Notes: generated from the letters alone by a model not told the origin. DNA of 58,959 bases from Parafrankia elaeagni (GCF_000374165.1 NZ_KB893734.1:1-58959); one strand, 5' to 3'. Numbered from the stretch's first letter, positions 26,364 through 35,655 are shown. Translations and numbers: made by a program.

Positions 26364-26782
26364 TGCGTCCGCTGGGGCCGTCCGAGAACATGAACTGGTT
26401 GCTCAACAACCTGGTCAAGAAGGTCCCCGAGGTCACTTATGTGATCGTGCTTTCTTCGGACGGTCTGCTGCTCGCGACCTCGCGGGGTATGGACCGGGCC
26501 ACCGCGGACCAGTTGGCCGCGGTCGCCTCCGGATTCAACAGCCTCGCCCGGGGCGCCGGCCGTTTCTTCGGCGGCGGCAACGTGCGGCAGACGATCGTCG
26601 AGATGGAAGCGGGGTTTCTGTTCGTCACCGCGGTGGGCGATGGATCCTGCCTCGCGATTCTCAGCAGCCCGGGCGCCGATATCGGGCTGATCGCCTACGA
26701 GATGGCGCTGCTGGTGACGAGGGTGGGTGAGTTTCTGACGCCGGAGCTTCGCGCCGAGATCCAGTCGGCGCTGCCGATCTAG
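26363..26782 (+). CDS. cvnB: Roadblock/LC7 protein CvnB
   Basis: A 139-residue protein of the Roadblock/LC7 fold (NMNWLLNNLVKKVPEVTYVIVLSSDGLLLA, VRQTIVEMEAGFLFVTAVGDGSCLAIL). In conservons it is thought to regulate the GTPase CvnD, in the way that roadblock MglB acts on MglA. The ATG shares one base with the cvnA stop, with GGAAGG about six bases upstream, so translation is coupled. Length is standard for the family. Confidence 0.94.
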   Translation: MRPLGPSENMNWLLNNLVKKVPEVTYVIVLSSDGLLLATSRGMDRATADQLAAVASGFNSLARGAGRFFGGGNVRQTIVEMEAGFLFVTAVGDGSCLAILSSPGADIGLIAYEMALLVTRVGEFLTPELRAEIQSALPI

Positions 26783-26904
26783 GACCTGTCCGCATGCATG
26801 CGGGACGGCACGCCACGACCCGCCCGGGCCTCCATCCCACGGGGGCCCGGGCCCGTGTCGCGCCGACCGCCGGCACATGACCGATCCAAGGCAGGAGGAC
26901 CGCG

Positions 26905-27276
26905 TTGTCAGGGGATGAGGAATGGTTCGACGACGATGCCGGGCCGGTGGTGCGGCCCTACGCCGTCACGGGGGGGCGTACTCGTCCCAGCAACCGGGCT
27001 CTCGATCTGGTGGCCTTGGTGACCACCTCACCGCAGGGCCGCGCACTGGCCAACACGCTGGAACCGGAGCAGCGCGCCATCGCCGTGCTCTGCCACCGGC
27101 TCCAGTCGGTCGTCGAGATCTCCGCCCGGCTCAACCTCCCGGTCGGAGTCGCGCGCGTACTTGTCGGCGACATGCTCGATGCTGGGCTGGTGAGTGTGCA
27201 CCGGCCCGAACAACCATCGGACCGCCCCAGCGTGGCGATTATCGAGAAGGTGCTCAGTGGACTCCAGGCTCTCTAG
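26905..27276 (+). CDS. cvnC: DUF742 protein CvnC
   Basis: A 123-residue DUF742 protein. It has an N-terminal acidic stretch (DEEWFDDDAGPVVRPYAVTGGRT) and a winged-helix-like core (ALDLVALVTTSPQGRAL, HRLQSVVEISARLNLPVGVARVLVGDMLDAGLV), the third standard component of conservons. TTG 26905 is used with GGAGG upstream. The 122-base gap after cvnB is the largest in the operon. It overlaps cvnD by 20 bases. Confidence 0.92.
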   Translation: MSGDEEWFDDDAGPVVRPYAVTGGRTRPSNRALDLVALVTTSPQGRALANTLEPEQRAIAVLCHRLQSVVEISARLNLPVGVARVLVGDMLDAGLVSVHRPEQPSDRPSVAIIEKVLSGLQAL

Positions 27277-27880
27277 GGCCCGAGCGGCCGAAACACCAGC
27301 GCCGCATCCGGTCAAAATCATCGTGGCCGGAGGTTTCGGAGTAGGGAAGACGACGTTCGTCGGTGCTGTGAGCGAGATTCCGCCGCTCACCACCGAGGCG
27401 GCGATGACGGCCGCGAGTATCGGTGTCGACGACACCAGCGCCGTGGCCTCGAAGACGACGACCACGGTGGCCATGGACTTCGGCCGCATCACCCTGGTCG
27501 ACAGTGTCATTCTGTACCTGTTCGGGACGCCTGGCCAGGACCGTTTCTGGTTCATGTGGGACGAGCTGGTCCTCGGAGCGATCGGCGCGGTCGTGCTGGT
27601 CGACACCCGGCGCCTCGCCGACTCGTTCCCGGCGATCGACTACTTCGAGGAGCGCGACATCCCGTTCCTCATCGCGCTGAACCACTTCGACGGCGCCCGC
27701 CAGTACCGCAGTGAGGACATCCGGGCTGCTCTGGACCTGGACCCGCGCCGTCCGATGGTGCTCTGCGACGCCCGTCAGCGGGAGTCCGTCCGTCAGTCGC
27801 TCATCGCTCTCGTACGGCATGCGCTGGAGGTGGTGTCGGCGGAAAGCCAGCGCCCGGGGCTGCCGACCGGCTCCCGGTGA
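27257..27880 (+). CDS. cvnD: Ras-like GTPase CvnD
   Basis: A 207-residue small GTPase of the CvnD/MglA-like group. G1 loop GGFGVGKTT (residues about 24-32), switch region with TTTTVAMDFGRI, G3-like LFGTPGQDRFWFMWDEL and a G4-like region ALNHFDGA (NHFD in place of NKxD) are visible. It hydrolyses GTP as the output switch of the conservon. GTG 27257 is chosen: longer frames would lie within cvnC, and the GTPase fold starts soon after. Translational coupling to cvnC by a 20-base overlap and to the next regulator by GTGA is evident. Confidence 0.93.
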   Translation: MDSRLSRARAAETPAPHPVKIIVAGGFGVGKTTFVGAVSEIPPLTTEAAMTAASIGVDDTSAVASKTTTTVAMDFGRITLVDSVILYLFGTPGQDRFWFMWDELVLGAIGAVVLVDTRRLADSFPAIDYFEERDIPFLIALNHFDGARQYRSEDIRAALDLDPRRPMVLCDARQRESVRQSLIALVRHALEVVSAESQRPGLPTGSR

Positions 27881-28938
27881 GCGTCCCCGCGCGTGCCGCC
27901 GCGGCGCCCGCGGATCCGTCGATCCGAACCGGGAAAGGGACCTTGCTCGAGTTCCTCGGACTTGACGACGTCACGCTTGCCGCCTATCGGCTGTGGCTGA
28001 GACATCCTGAGATGGATGTCGACGGCGTAGCCACCGCGGTCGGCCAGGCGGCCGGGACGGTCCGCCGATCACGGGATCGGCTCGTCGAGCTGTCGCTGCT
28101 GCTGCCGTCGACCGAGCGCCCCGGCCACCTGGTGGCCGTCCATCCGGAAGCCGGTCTCGAACACCTGCTCCAGGCCCAGCACGAGGCGCTGATCCGCCGC
28201 CACGAGCGGCTGGTCCGGGCACGCGCGCAGGTCAACACCTTCGTCTCGGAGTACCTGGACAACCGGCCCGGCGGGGACGGCGCGGAGGTCGAGCACATCG
28301 ACAGCGCCGACCAGGCCCGGGTGGAGCTGCTCACCCTCCTCGGCCGGGCGGAGAAGGAGGTGCTGGCCCTGCACACCCACCAGGGCCTGCCCCCGTCGCT
28401 GACCGCCGAGGTCCTGCCGGTCGAACTGCGCGCGCTGCGGCGCGGCGTGTCGATGCGCAGTGTCCTGCCCCGCACGGTCAGCACGGACGAGACCGGCGGC
28501 GGCTACGTCCGGACGGTGGCGTCGCACGGCCTGGAGGCGCGCCTCTCCGACGATCCCCGCATCGACGCGATGACGGTCGACGGCCGGATCGGCCTCGTCC
28601 AGTTCGCCTCCCTCGGTGCGGACCCGCTTGCGCTGGTCGTGCGCTCGCCTGCCCTGGCGAGCCTGGTCACCCAACTGTTCGAGCAGGTCTGGGAGACCGC
28701 CGAGCCGCTGGTGGTGAACGGCGCCGACTCGGCCGACGGGGCCGATGACCGGCCCAACGACACCGAGCGCCTGCTGCTGCGGCTGCTGAGCCTGGGCGTC
28801 AAGGACGAGGCGGCCGCGCGGCACCTGGGGGTGTCCGTGCGCACAGTCCGGCGCATGGTCGCGGACCTGATGATGCGCCTCGATGCGCGCAGCCGCTTTC
28901 AGGCCGGCACGGTCGCGGCCCGGCGAGGATGGTTGTAG
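27877..28938 (+). CDS. LuxR-type HTH regulator with TrmB-like N-terminal region
   Basis: A 353-residue transcription factor coupled to cvnD by a GTGA overlap. The N-terminal 75 residues form a winged-helix-like region (LEFLGLDDVTLAAYRLWL). A central part (about 160-275) resembles the sugar-regulator TrmB/phospholipase-D-like fold (EKEVLALHTHQGLPPSLT, RGVSMRSVLP). The C-terminal 60 residues are a LuxR/GerE helix-turn-helix (LLLRLLSLGVKDEAAARHLGVSVRTVRRMV). Such proteins occur near natural-product genes in actinobacteria. Here the coupling suggests that CvnA-D signalling feeds into transcription, perhaps of the polyketide genes that follow on the same strand. Confidence 0.85.
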   Translation: MSVPARAAAAPADPSIRTGKGTLLEFLGLDDVTLAAYRLWLRHPEMDVDGVATAVGQAAGTVRRSRDRLVELSLLLPSTERPGHLVAVHPEAGLEHLLQAQHEALIRRHERLVRARAQVNTFVSEYLDNRPGGDGAEVEHIDSADQARVELLTLLGRAEKEVLALHTHQGLPPSLTAEVLPVELRALRRGVSMRSVLPRTVSTDETGGGYVRTVASHGLEARLSDDPRIDAMTVDGRIGLVQFASLGADPLALVVRSPALASLVTQLFEQVWETAEPLVVNGADSADGADDRPNDTERLLLRLLSLGVKDEAAARHLGVSVRTVRRMVADLMMRLDARSRFQAGTVAARRGWL

Positions 28939-29261
28939 CCATGTTGTGGTGACCTGGTTCCCACGTTGGCAGTAGATGGTCAGGGCAACTTCCTGCCAGC
29001 TGGTTTGGCGGACAGAAGTGTCGAAGCGACGCATGATTCCGATGAGCGACCGGAATTGTGCAGACCTGACACGTACCACCACAGCAGGAACATGTCAGGG
29101 GGTGCCGCCGACCGGCGGACGCGCGAGACCGGCCACGCGTGTGTCCATGCCGAACGCGGCCGACGCCGGCTTCCGGGATCCTCGGGTCGGCCGGCGGCGG
29201 GCGACATGTCTGCGAGCGCTCGGCGCAGCCTGTTCAACCTGACTCCGAAAGAGGAGATCGA
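28939..29261 (+). promoter_or_regulatory. Leader region of the polyketide operon
   Basis: 323 bases with no gene. They contain an inverted repeat CCTGACA (29075-29081) / TGTCAGG (29093-29099) in a relatively AT-rich setting. The strong ribosome site GAGGAG for the cyclase start at 29262 is at the end. This is the probable promoter region of the type II polyketide operon; no consensus promoter can be defined with confidence. Confidence 0.45.
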
Positions 29262-29627
29262 GTGCCGACGGAATCCGCCTCGGTTCCGAACCAGAGCACG
29301 CCCACCCAGCGGACGCTGATCGTCGCCCGTATGAATCCCGAGGACGCCGGTGCGGTCGCCGATGTCTTCGCGGAGTCGGATGCCGGTGAGCTACCCCATC
29401 TGGTCGGGGTCGCCCGGCGTGACCTGTTCGAGTTTCACGGCCTGTACTTCCATCTCATCGAGAGCCGGGCGGACATCAGAGGGACGCTGCCGCCGGTGCG
29501 GGACCATCCGCTCTTCCTCGATGTGAACAGCAAGCTGGAGAAGTACATCGCCGCCTACGACCCGCAGACCTGGCGCGGCCCGCGGGACGCGATGGCACGC
29601 AGCTTCTACACCTGGCTCGCGGACTAG
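29262..29627 (+). CDS. TcmI-family polyketide cyclase
   Basis: A 121-residue protein of the TcmI family, which closes later rings of aromatic polyketide chains. Family motifs: TLIVARMNPEDAGAVADVFA, ELPHLVGVARRDLFEFHGLYFHLIES, and HPLFLDVNSKLEKYIAAYDPQTWRGPRDAMARSFY. The GTG at 29262 is chosen because GAGGAG precedes it by about 7 bases and the family begins shortly after; upstream codons look non-coding. It is the first gene of the polyketide locus, but a 590-base gap separates it from the ACP. Confidence 0.93.
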   Translation: MPTESASVPNQSTPTQRTLIVARMNPEDAGAVADVFAESDAGELPHLVGVARRDLFEFHGLYFHLIESRADIRGTLPPVRDHPLFLDVNSKLEKYIAAYDPQTWRGPRDAMARSFYTWLAD

Positions 29628-30218
29628 GCGCCCGTCGGGGCCCGCCGTGCAGGACCAGCCGTGCGCACCGCACCGGGCGTGGACGCCAGCCCCCGCCGGG
29701 TGGCCGCGGCCCTCGGCCCCTGGCCGGCGGCCGCCGGCCACCCGCCGTGGAAGCCGTCCGGCCCGCCCGGCCCGGACAGGGCCCGCGACCGTGGGCGGAC
29801 GCACCGTCCGCGTCCGCCGGCGCCCGGCCTGCCGCACGCCGCCGCCGGCGAGGCGCCTGACGGCCCACCATCCGGCCCAGATCTGCCCGTGCCGCAGCGA
29901 CGCGCGCCCGGGCAGCCCGGGCCCGCCGCTGGTGGCGTCGGCACCCCTGCTGCCGCACCTCCCCGTCGGAACCGGTGGCCCCCGGATCCCGCCCTGCCGG
30001 TCGACGTCGCCCGGTCGCGCGGTGGCATGGCAGCAGGACGGCCCGCCGCATCGCGGTCTGTCCGTGCCGTCGGGCGACCGCGCCTCCGGGCCGTCACGTC
30101 GTCGCGCGACCGAACCACCGGGCCGCCCCGCCGGCCGGCCGGATGCATGGCACCGCCGCTGAGTTTCATGTCACAACCGTGCCCCGTGAACGCGGAAAAT
30201 GTGGAAGGAATACGGCAC
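29628..30218. other. 590-bp gap inside the polyketide locus
   Basis: Extremely GC-rich with long open frames on both strands, none of which gives a protein-like composition (Pro/Arg/Ala strings). The end at 30176-30218 is less GC-rich and may hold a second promoter plus the GGAAGGA ribosome site for the ACP. It may be the scar of a lost gene. Confidence 0.5.
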
Positions 30219-30476
30219 ATGTCAATGCAGTGGACCGCTGACGAGCTTCTGGGATTCCTGGTCGAGCAGGCTGGTCTTCCGCCGGAGGACCTGCCCGTCG
30301 ACCTCGACGTGACGTTCACCGACATCGGCCTCGACTCTCTCGCCTATCTGCAGCTCCAGGCCGAGGTGCAGGCGCGTTTCGACGTCGAGCTGCCGAACGA
30401 GGCGCCCGAGGGATACACGCTCGCCGACATCCTGGGAACCGTGAACAACGCCCTTCTGGAGCCCGAGCCCGCCTGA
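30219..30476 (+). CDS. Acyl carrier protein of the type II polyketide synthase
   Basis: An 85-residue carrier protein that tethers the growing chain by a phosphopantetheine arm on Ser40 within DIGLDSLAYLQLQAEVQ. The surrounding helix pattern and the acidic character are standard. ATG 30219 is preceded by GGAAGGA. No phosphopantetheinyl transferase or acyltransferase gene is seen in the window, so these are presumably shared with primary metabolism, as usual for type II systems. Confidence 0.96.
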   Translation: MSMQWTADELLGFLVEQAGLPPEDLPVDLDVTFTDIGLDSLAYLQLQAEVQARFDVELPNEAPEGYTLADILGTVNNALLEPEPA

Positions 30477-30588
30477 GTCGCGCCGATGGCACCGAAACAC
30501 CGGCCGCGCGTTTCGGCCGGCTGTGTGCCGCGCGCCGGGTGCCGTCGCGAACCCCCTTCTTCACGCTGCCAGCAGACCGGAGAAAGAC

Positions 30589-31077
30589 GTGAGCGGACAC
30601 ACCGACAACTCGATTTTCATCAATGCCGACATCGACCTCGTCTGGTCGATGACGAACGACCTGGAGTCGTGGCCCGAGCTCTTCACCGAGTACGCCTCGG
30701 TGGAGATCATCGAGAAGACCGACAACACGTTCAGGTTCCGGCTCACGATGCACCCGGACGAGTCGGGCACGGCGTGGAGCTGGGTTTCCGAGCGGGTCCT
30801 CGACCCGGCGAACCACAAGGTCCGCGCCTACCGCGTGGAGACCGGCCCGTTCGAGTACATGCACATCGAGTGGACGTACGTGCCGGAGGGCACCGGGACC
30901 CGGATGCGGTGGGTCCAGGACTTCCACATGAAGCCGTCGGCGCCGGCGAACGACGAGCAGATGACCAACCGCATCAACACCAACACCCCCCGCGAGATGG
31001 CCTCCATCCGCGACAAGGTCGAGCGGGCCGCCGGCGCGTCCGCGCAGGCAGCGAGCCAGATCCCCGAACAGGTCTGA
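30589..31077 (+). CDS. Polyketide aromatase/cyclase (SRPBCC fold)
   Basis: A 162-residue single-domain START/SRPBCC protein that would direct first-ring folding and aromatisation, as WhiE ORFVI or the TcmN N-domain do. Visible: NSIFINADIDLVWSMTNDLESWPELFTEYASVEIIEK, RVETGPFEYMHIEWTY, RMRWVQDFHMKP. GTG 30589 is chosen with GGAGAAAG upstream. It is encoded 112 bases after the ACP and 13 bases before the cupin gene. Confidence 0.93.
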   Translation: MSGHTDNSIFINADIDLVWSMTNDLESWPELFTEYASVEIIEKTDNTFRFRLTMHPDESGTAWSWVSERVLDPANHKVRAYRVETGPFEYMHIEWTYVPEGTGTRMRWVQDFHMKPSAPANDEQMTNRINTNTPREMASIRDKVERAAGASAQAASQIPEQV

Positions 31078-31090
31078 GGAGTCAACCCCG

Positions 31091-31513
31091 GTGAGCACCG
31101 CAACCACGTCCGCATCCCTGACGGTCCCCAAGGTCGTGTCGATCCACGACGTTCCCGCCAACCGGCGTCGCGGCGGCGACATCCGCACGCTGCTCTCGCC
31201 GGCGACGGTCGGCGCCAAGTCCGGCTTCCTGGGAACGCTCACCCTCCAGCCCGAGGAGGTGGTGACCGAGCACTGGCACCCCTACTCGGAGGAGTTCCTC
31301 TACTGCGTCTCCGGGTCGGTGACCGCCCGTCTGGACGGTGAGCACACCGCCCTGTCGGCCGAGCACGGCCTGCTGATCCCGATCGGCATGCGGCACCGGA
31401 TCGTGAACACCGGTGACGAGGTGGCCTTCCTCGTGTTCCACCTCAGCCCGCTTGCGCCGCGGCCGGACCTGGGCCACGTCGACACCGAACCGCTGCCCGA
31501 GCAGCAGCCGTGA
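31091..31513 (+). CDS. Cupin protein of aromatic polyketide clusters
   Basis: A 140-residue single cupin barrel. The metal-binding pattern is in [12 protein letters not shown] (two His and a Glu) with the second motif [14 protein letters not shown]. Cupins with this spacing accompany whiE-type spore-pigment and other aromatic polyketide gene sets (position of whiE ORFII, just before KS-alpha), where they act as cyclases or oxygenases; the exact reaction here is not known. GTG start. The last bases overlap the KS-alpha start (GTGA). Confidence 0.9.
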   Translation: MSTATTSASLTVPKVVSIHDVPANRRRGGDIRTLLSPATVGAKSGFLGTLTLQPEEVVTEHWHPYSEEFLYCVSGSVTARLDGEHTALSAEHGLLIPIGMRHRIVNTGDEVAFLVFHLSPLAPRPDLGHVDTEPLPEQQP

Positions 31514-32874
31514 GCGAAGCGATCAGGCGGTCGCGGCCGGACGGCGCCCTCGGGCCGGCGTCCAGGGGCGGGGGTCCGCGCCGCACCGTGGTGACCGGGA
31601 TCGGCGTCGTCGCGCCTGGTGGCTCGAGCCGTAAGGAATTCTGGACACTGCTCACCGACGGCCGCACGGCCACCCGGCGGCTGTCCTTCTTCGACCCCGC
31701 CCCGTTCCGCTCGCAGATCGCCGCCGAGTGCGACTTCGACCCACTCGCCGCCGGTCTCACCCGCCAGGAGATCGCGCGCAACGACCGGTTCGTGCAGTTC
31801 GCGCTGGCCGCGGCGATCGAGGCGGTCGCCGACAGCGGCCTCGACCTCGGCTTCGCCGCCGGCGAGGGCGTGGTCAGCGGTGAGCGCGAGCCGGGCGACG
31901 GCCCGGTGGTCGGGGTCAGCATGGGCAGCGCGGTCGGGGCGACCAGCCGGCTGGAGAACGAGTACGTCGTCGTCAGCGACAGCGGCAAGCTGTGGGAGGT
32001 CGACCCGCGCTACGCGAGCTCGTTCCTCTACCACGCACTGGTGCCGAGCTGCCTGGCGACGGAGATCGCGTGCCGCTTCGGCGCGCACGGGCCGTCCTTC
32101 GTCGTCTCCACCGGCTGCACGTCCGGTATCGACGCCGTCGGCTACGGGCACCAGCTCATTGTTGACGGTGAGGCGGACATCGTGATCGCCGGGGCGTCGG
32201 ACGCCCCGCTCTCCCCGATCTCGATCGCCTGCTTCGACGCGATCCGGGCCACCTCGGCGCGCAACGACGACGCCGAGCACGCCTCCCGGCCGTTCGACGC
32301 CAGCCGGGACGGCTTCGTGATGGGTGAGGGCAGCGCCGTCCTCATCCTGGAGGAGCTGGAGAGCGCCCGCGCGCGCGGCGCCCACATCTACTGTGAGGTC
32401 GGCGGCTACGCCTCCCGGTCGAACGCCTTCCACATGACCGGCCTGCGCCCCGACGGTGTGGAGATGGCCGAGTCGATCCGGATCGCCCTCGACCAGGCCC
32501 GCCTCGACCCGACCGCGGTGGACTACGTCAACGCCCACGGTTCGGGCACCAAGCAGAACGACCGGCACGAGACCGCCGCGTTCAAGCGGTCCCTGGGGGC
32601 GCACGCCTACCAGGTGCCGGTCAGCTCGATCAAGTCCATGGTCGGCCACTCGCTGGGCGCCATCGGATCGATCGAGCTCGCCGCCTGCGCGCTGGCGATC
32701 GAGCACAACGTCGTGCCGCCCACCGCGAACTGGACGACCCGCGATCCCGAGTGCGACCTCGACTACGTCCCGAACATCGCCCGCGACCACCAGGTCGACG
32801 TCGCGCTGTCGGTCGGCAGCGGGTTCGGCGGGTTCCAGTCGGCGATCGTGCTCGCCGCGGCGGAGACACCATGA
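31510..32874 (+). CDS. Ketosynthase alpha subunit (KS-alpha) of a type II polyketide synthase
   Basis: A 454-residue condensing enzyme joining malonyl units to the ACP-bound chain. Catalytic residues: Cys203 in [13 protein letters not shown], His343 in [11 protein letters not shown] and His380 in [12 protein letters not shown], all intact. The family-typical [15 protein letters not shown] is present. The extra N-terminal 25 residues (Arg/Gly-rich) before [12 protein letters not shown] are longer than in many homologues. The start overlaps the cupin stop and the stop overlaps the KS-beta start (ATGA), so the three genes are translationally coupled. Confidence 0.98.
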   Translation: MSEAIRRSRPDGALGPASRGGGPRRTVVTGIGVVAPGGSSRKEFWTLLTDGRTATRRLSFFDPAPFRSQIAAECDFDPLAAGLTRQEIARNDRFVQFALAAAIEAVADSGLDLGFAAGEGVVSGEREPGDGPVVGVSMGSAVGATSRLENEYVVVSDSGKLWEVDPRYASSFLYHALVPSCLATEIACRFGAHGPSFVVSTGCTSGIDAVGYGHQLIVDGEADIVIAGASDAPLSPISIACFDAIRATSARNDDAEHASRPFDASRDGFVMGEGSAVLILEELESARARGAHIYCEVGGYASRSNAFHMTGLRPDGVEMAESIRIALDQARLDPTAVDYVNAHGSGTKQNDRHETAAFKRSLGAHAYQVPVSSIKSMVGHSLGAIGSIELAACALAIEHNVVPPTANWTTRDPECDLDYVPNIARDHQVDVALSVGSGFGGFQSAIVLAAAETP

Positions 32875-34172
32875 CCGTTCTCGACACCGCCGCGGGCCCG
32901 GCGGCCACCGCCGGCCGGGAGGCCGACGGCGGGCGGGCCGGGGCGCGGGTGCGCCCGGTCATCACCGGGCTCGGCGTCATCACACCGAGCGGCATCGGCG
33001 TCGAGGAACACTGGGCGTCGACACTGCGCGGCGAGCTGCGGGTGGCACCGATCACCCGCTTCGACGCCGGGCGCTACGACATCCACCTCGCGGGCGAGAT
33101 CCCCGGGTTCGTCGCCGAGGACTTCGTCGACCACCGTTACATCGTCCAGACGGACCGGTGGACCTGGCTCGGCATGGCCGCGTCCCGGCTGGCGATGGCC
33201 GACGCCGCCTACGACCCGGCCGAGCACGACGCCTTCGAGACGTCCGTCGTGTTCGGCGCCGGGTCCGGAGGCAACGACTTCGGCCAGCGGGAGCTGTCCC
33301 GGCTGTGGACCCGCGGGCGCACCGCCGTCAGCGTCTACCAGTCGATCGCCTGGTTCTACGCGGCGACGACCGGCCAGACCTCGATCCGGCACGGGCTCAA
33401 GGGACCGTCCGGTGTGCTGGTCAGCGACGGCGCCGGCGGCCTGGACAGCCTGGCCCAGGCGCGGCGCACGATCCGGCGCGGCACCTCGACCGTGCTCGCC
33501 GGCGGCGCCGAGTGCGGCCTGACGCCCTACGCGGTGACCTGCCATCTCAGCAGCGGACGGGTCAGCACCGCCGCCGACCCGACAGCCGGCTACAAGCCGT
33601 TCGACACCCGCGCCAACGGCTACCTGCCCGGCGAGGGCGGCGCGACGCTCCTCGTCGAGGACCCGGCCAGTGCCGCCCGCCGCGGCGCCAGGGTCTACGG
33701 CGAGATCGCCGGCTACGCCGCCACCCACGACGGCACGCACCACGAGGAAGCCCCCGGGGACGCCCGCTGGCTGGCCACGGCGATGCGGCGCGCGCTCGCC
33801 GACGCCGGCCTGCGGCCCGCCGACGTCGACGTCGTGTTCGCCGACGGCGCCGGCTCGCCGGATCTCGACGCGCTGGAGGCGCAGGCCCTCCGCGAGGTCT
33901 TCGGCGCCGGTGCCGTGCCGGTCACCGCCCCGCAGGGGCTGATCGGACGCCTCTGCGCCGGTGGTTCCGCGGTGGCCGCGGCGACGGCGCTGCTGTCCAT
34001 CCGGGACGGGGTGATCCCCGCCGTCGGCAACCTCGACGACCCGGACCCCGCCCACGGGCTGGACCTCGTGCGGGTTCCGCGGGAGGGCCGGGTCAGGGTC
34101 GCGCTGGTCAACGCACGCGGCCACGGCGGCTTCAACAGCTCGCTCGTGCTGCGGTCCGTCGACGCCGACTGA
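32871..34172 (+). CDS. Ketosynthase beta subunit / chain length factor (KS-beta, CLF)
   Basis: A 433-residue partner of KS-alpha that sets chain length and is thought to support priming. The ketosynthase fold is clear ([26 protein letters not shown]-like [33 protein letters not shown]), and the active-site Cys is absent as expected. However, the loop that normally reads with Gln (xEQAGGLD) reads [11 protein letters not shown], giving Gly187 at the Gln position, and the preceding GPC is GPSG. ATG 32871 overlaps the KS-alpha stop. The odd loop deserves attention because the Gln is linked to decarboxylative initiation. Confidence 0.97.
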   Translation: MTVLDTAAGPAATAGREADGGRAGARVRPVITGLGVITPSGIGVEEHWASTLRGELRVAPITRFDAGRYDIHLAGEIPGFVAEDFVDHRYIVQTDRWTWLGMAASRLAMADAAYDPAEHDAFETSVVFGAGSGGNDFGQRELSRLWTRGRTAVSVYQSIAWFYAATTGQTSIRHGLKGPSGVLVSDGAGGLDSLAQARRTIRRGTSTVLAGGAECGLTPYAVTCHLSSGRVSTAADPTAGYKPFDTRANGYLPGEGGATLLVEDPASAARRGARVYGEIAGYAATHDGTHHEEAPGDARWLATAMRRALADAGLRPADVDVVFADGAGSPDLDALEAQALREVFGAGAVPVTAPQGLIGRLCAGGSAVAAATALLSIRDGVIPAVGNLDDPDPAHGLDLVRVPREGRVRVALVNARGHGGFNSSLVLRSVDAD

Positions 34173-34256
34173 CCACACGGGCGCACCCATCCATCCCACG
34201 GGCGCACCCCACCCCACAGATCGTCACATCTCCGTAAGAGGTAGAGAGGAACACTG

Positions 34257-34994
34257 ATGTTTCCAGACCTGGCCGGCAAGCGTGCCCTGGTCACCGGTGG
34301 CACGCGCGGTATCGGCCGGTCCGTCGTCCTGGGGCTCGCCCAGGCCGGCGCCACCGTCGTCGTCGGTCACCAGCGCGAGACCGAGGAGGCGGAGAGCCTG
34401 CGCCTCGAGCTCAAGGCCACCGGCAACGACCACCTGCTGGTGCAGGCCGACGTCGCCGACCCCGCGCAGATCACCAAGCTGATCGAGGCGACCAGGGCCC
34501 ATCTCGGCGGCCTCGACATCGTCGTCAACAGCGTCGGGACGATCAGCCACATCCCGTACGCGCAGTTGCCGCTCGAGGCGTGGACGCAGGTCCTGACCAC
34601 CAACCTCACCGCCACCCACCTGGTCACCCAGGGCGCGCTCGAGCTGCTCGGCGACTCCGGCACCGTGGTCAACATCGGCTCCGGCGCCGGGCTCGTCGGC
34701 GTGCCGCTGCGCGCCCACTACACCGCGGCGAAGACCGGCCTCATCGGCCTCACCCGCTCGCTCTCCAAGGAGCTCGGCACCAAGGGCATCCGGGTCAACC
34801 TGGTCTCCCCGGGCGTCATCGAGACCGACCAGGCCGCCGGCATGCCCGAGGCCGCCCGCACCGCCTACACCAACCGCATCCCGCTCGGCCGGCTCGGCGA
34901 GGCCCACGAGGTCGCCGCCGTCGTGCTGTTCCTCGCCAGCGACGTCTCCGGCTACGTCAACGGCGCCACCTTCACGGTCGACGGAGGCATCTGA
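34257..34994 (+). CDS. Ketoreductase (SDR family, FabG-like)
   Basis: A 245-residue short-chain dehydrogenase that likely reduces one ketone of the nascent polyketide with NADPH. Motifs: cofactor loop TGGTRGIG (residues 13-20), Asn116, Ser142 in NIGSGAG, Tyr155 and Lys159 in YTAAK, and the C-terminal SGYVNGATFTVDGGI. The ribosome site AGAGAGGAA-like run sits just before ATG 34257. Ordinary whiE spore-pigment clusters lack a ketoreductase, so its presence suggests a reduced aromatic product. The stop overlaps the ABM gene by one base (TGATG). Confidence 0.95.
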   Translation: MFPDLAGKRALVTGGTRGIGRSVVLGLAQAGATVVVGHQRETEEAESLRLELKATGNDHLLVQADVADPAQITKLIEATRAHLGGLDIVVNSVGTISHIPYAQLPLEAWTQVLTTNLTATHLVTQGALELLGDSGTVVNIGSGAGLVGVPLRAHYTAAKTGLIGLTRSLSKELGTKGIRVNLVSPGVIETDQAAGMPEAARTAYTNRIPLGRLGEAHEVAAVVLFLASDVSGYVNGATFTVDGGI

Positions 34995-35317
34995 TGGGTC
35001 ACCCGCAGCCGTTCCGCATCATCCTGACGATGCACATCCACCCCGGCCGGGAGCAGGAGTTCGAGCAGACCTGGCTGCGGATCGGGGACGGGGTCACCAA
35101 CCACCCGGCCAACCTCGGCCAGTGGCTGATCCGCTCCGAGGACGAGGCGAGCACCTACGTCATCATCAGTGACTGGGTGGACGAGGCGCAGTTCCGGGAG
35201 TTCGAGCAGAGCCCGGGCCACCTCGAGCACCGGAAGATCCTGCACCCGCTGCGCGCCAGCGGCTCGATGGTGACCGGGACGGTGCTCGCCCACCTGCCGG
35301 GCGCGGCGGCCACATGA
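34994..35317 (+). CDS. ABM-domain (antibiotic biosynthesis monooxygenase) protein 1
   Basis: A 107-residue small alpha+beta barrel protein: FRIILTMHIHPGREQEFEQTWLRIGD, STYVIISDWVDEAQFREFEQSPGHLEHRKILHPLR. Dimeric ABM proteins oxidise anthrone-type intermediates to quinones without cofactors, or assist cyclisation. ATG 34994 shares a base with the ketoreductase stop, and the gene end overlaps the second ABM gene (ATGA). Confidence 0.9.
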   Translation: MGHPQPFRIILTMHIHPGREQEFEQTWLRIGDGVTNHPANLGQWLIRSEDEASTYVIISDWVDEAQFREFEQSPGHLEHRKILHPLRASGSMVTGTVLAHLPGAAAT

Positions 35318-35655
35318 CCGGCGGCCGGGTCCGGGTGATGCTCTGGGCGGTGGAACCGGCCGGCGACCCCGGCGCGGTGGAACGGGCCTACCACGAGATC
35401 AGCTCCAAGCTCGTCGGCACGCCCGGCCTGCTCGGCAACCGTCTGCTGCGCTCGGCGGCGGAGCCCTCCCGGTTCGCGGTGGTCAGCGAGTGGACGAGCA
35501 TGGCCGAGTTCGCGGCATGGGAGTCCGGCGCCGAGCACAAGCCGGCAACCTCCCCGCTGCGGCCGTTGCAGGACCCGGAGATGCGGGCGGTCATCTACAC
35601 CGAGGTCGCCGCCTACGGCCCGGACGGCCCCTTCACCGGCCCGGACGGCATCTGA
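35314..35655 (+). CDS. ABM-domain (antibiotic biosynthesis monooxygenase) protein 2
   Basis: A 113-residue paralogue-like neighbour of the preceding gene: VRVMLWAVEPAGDPGAVERAYHEIS, LLGNRLLRSAAEPSRFAVVSEWTSMAEFAAWESGAEHK. The two ABM proteins could form a heterodimer or act on successive intermediates. It is the last gene of the polyketide operon, followed within 50 bases by a very strong hairpin. Confidence 0.88.
   Translation: MTGGRVRVMLWAVEPAGDPGAVERAYHEISSKLVGTPGLLGNRLLRSAAEPSRFAVVSEWTSMAEFAAWESGAEHKPATSPLRPLQDPEMRAVIYTEVAAYGPDGPFTGPDGI

Noticed and set aside
29624-30325. Reverse and forward frames in the 590-bp gap
   Set aside because: Translations are Pro/Arg/Ala strings with no family resemblance, and frames are open only because of extreme GC.
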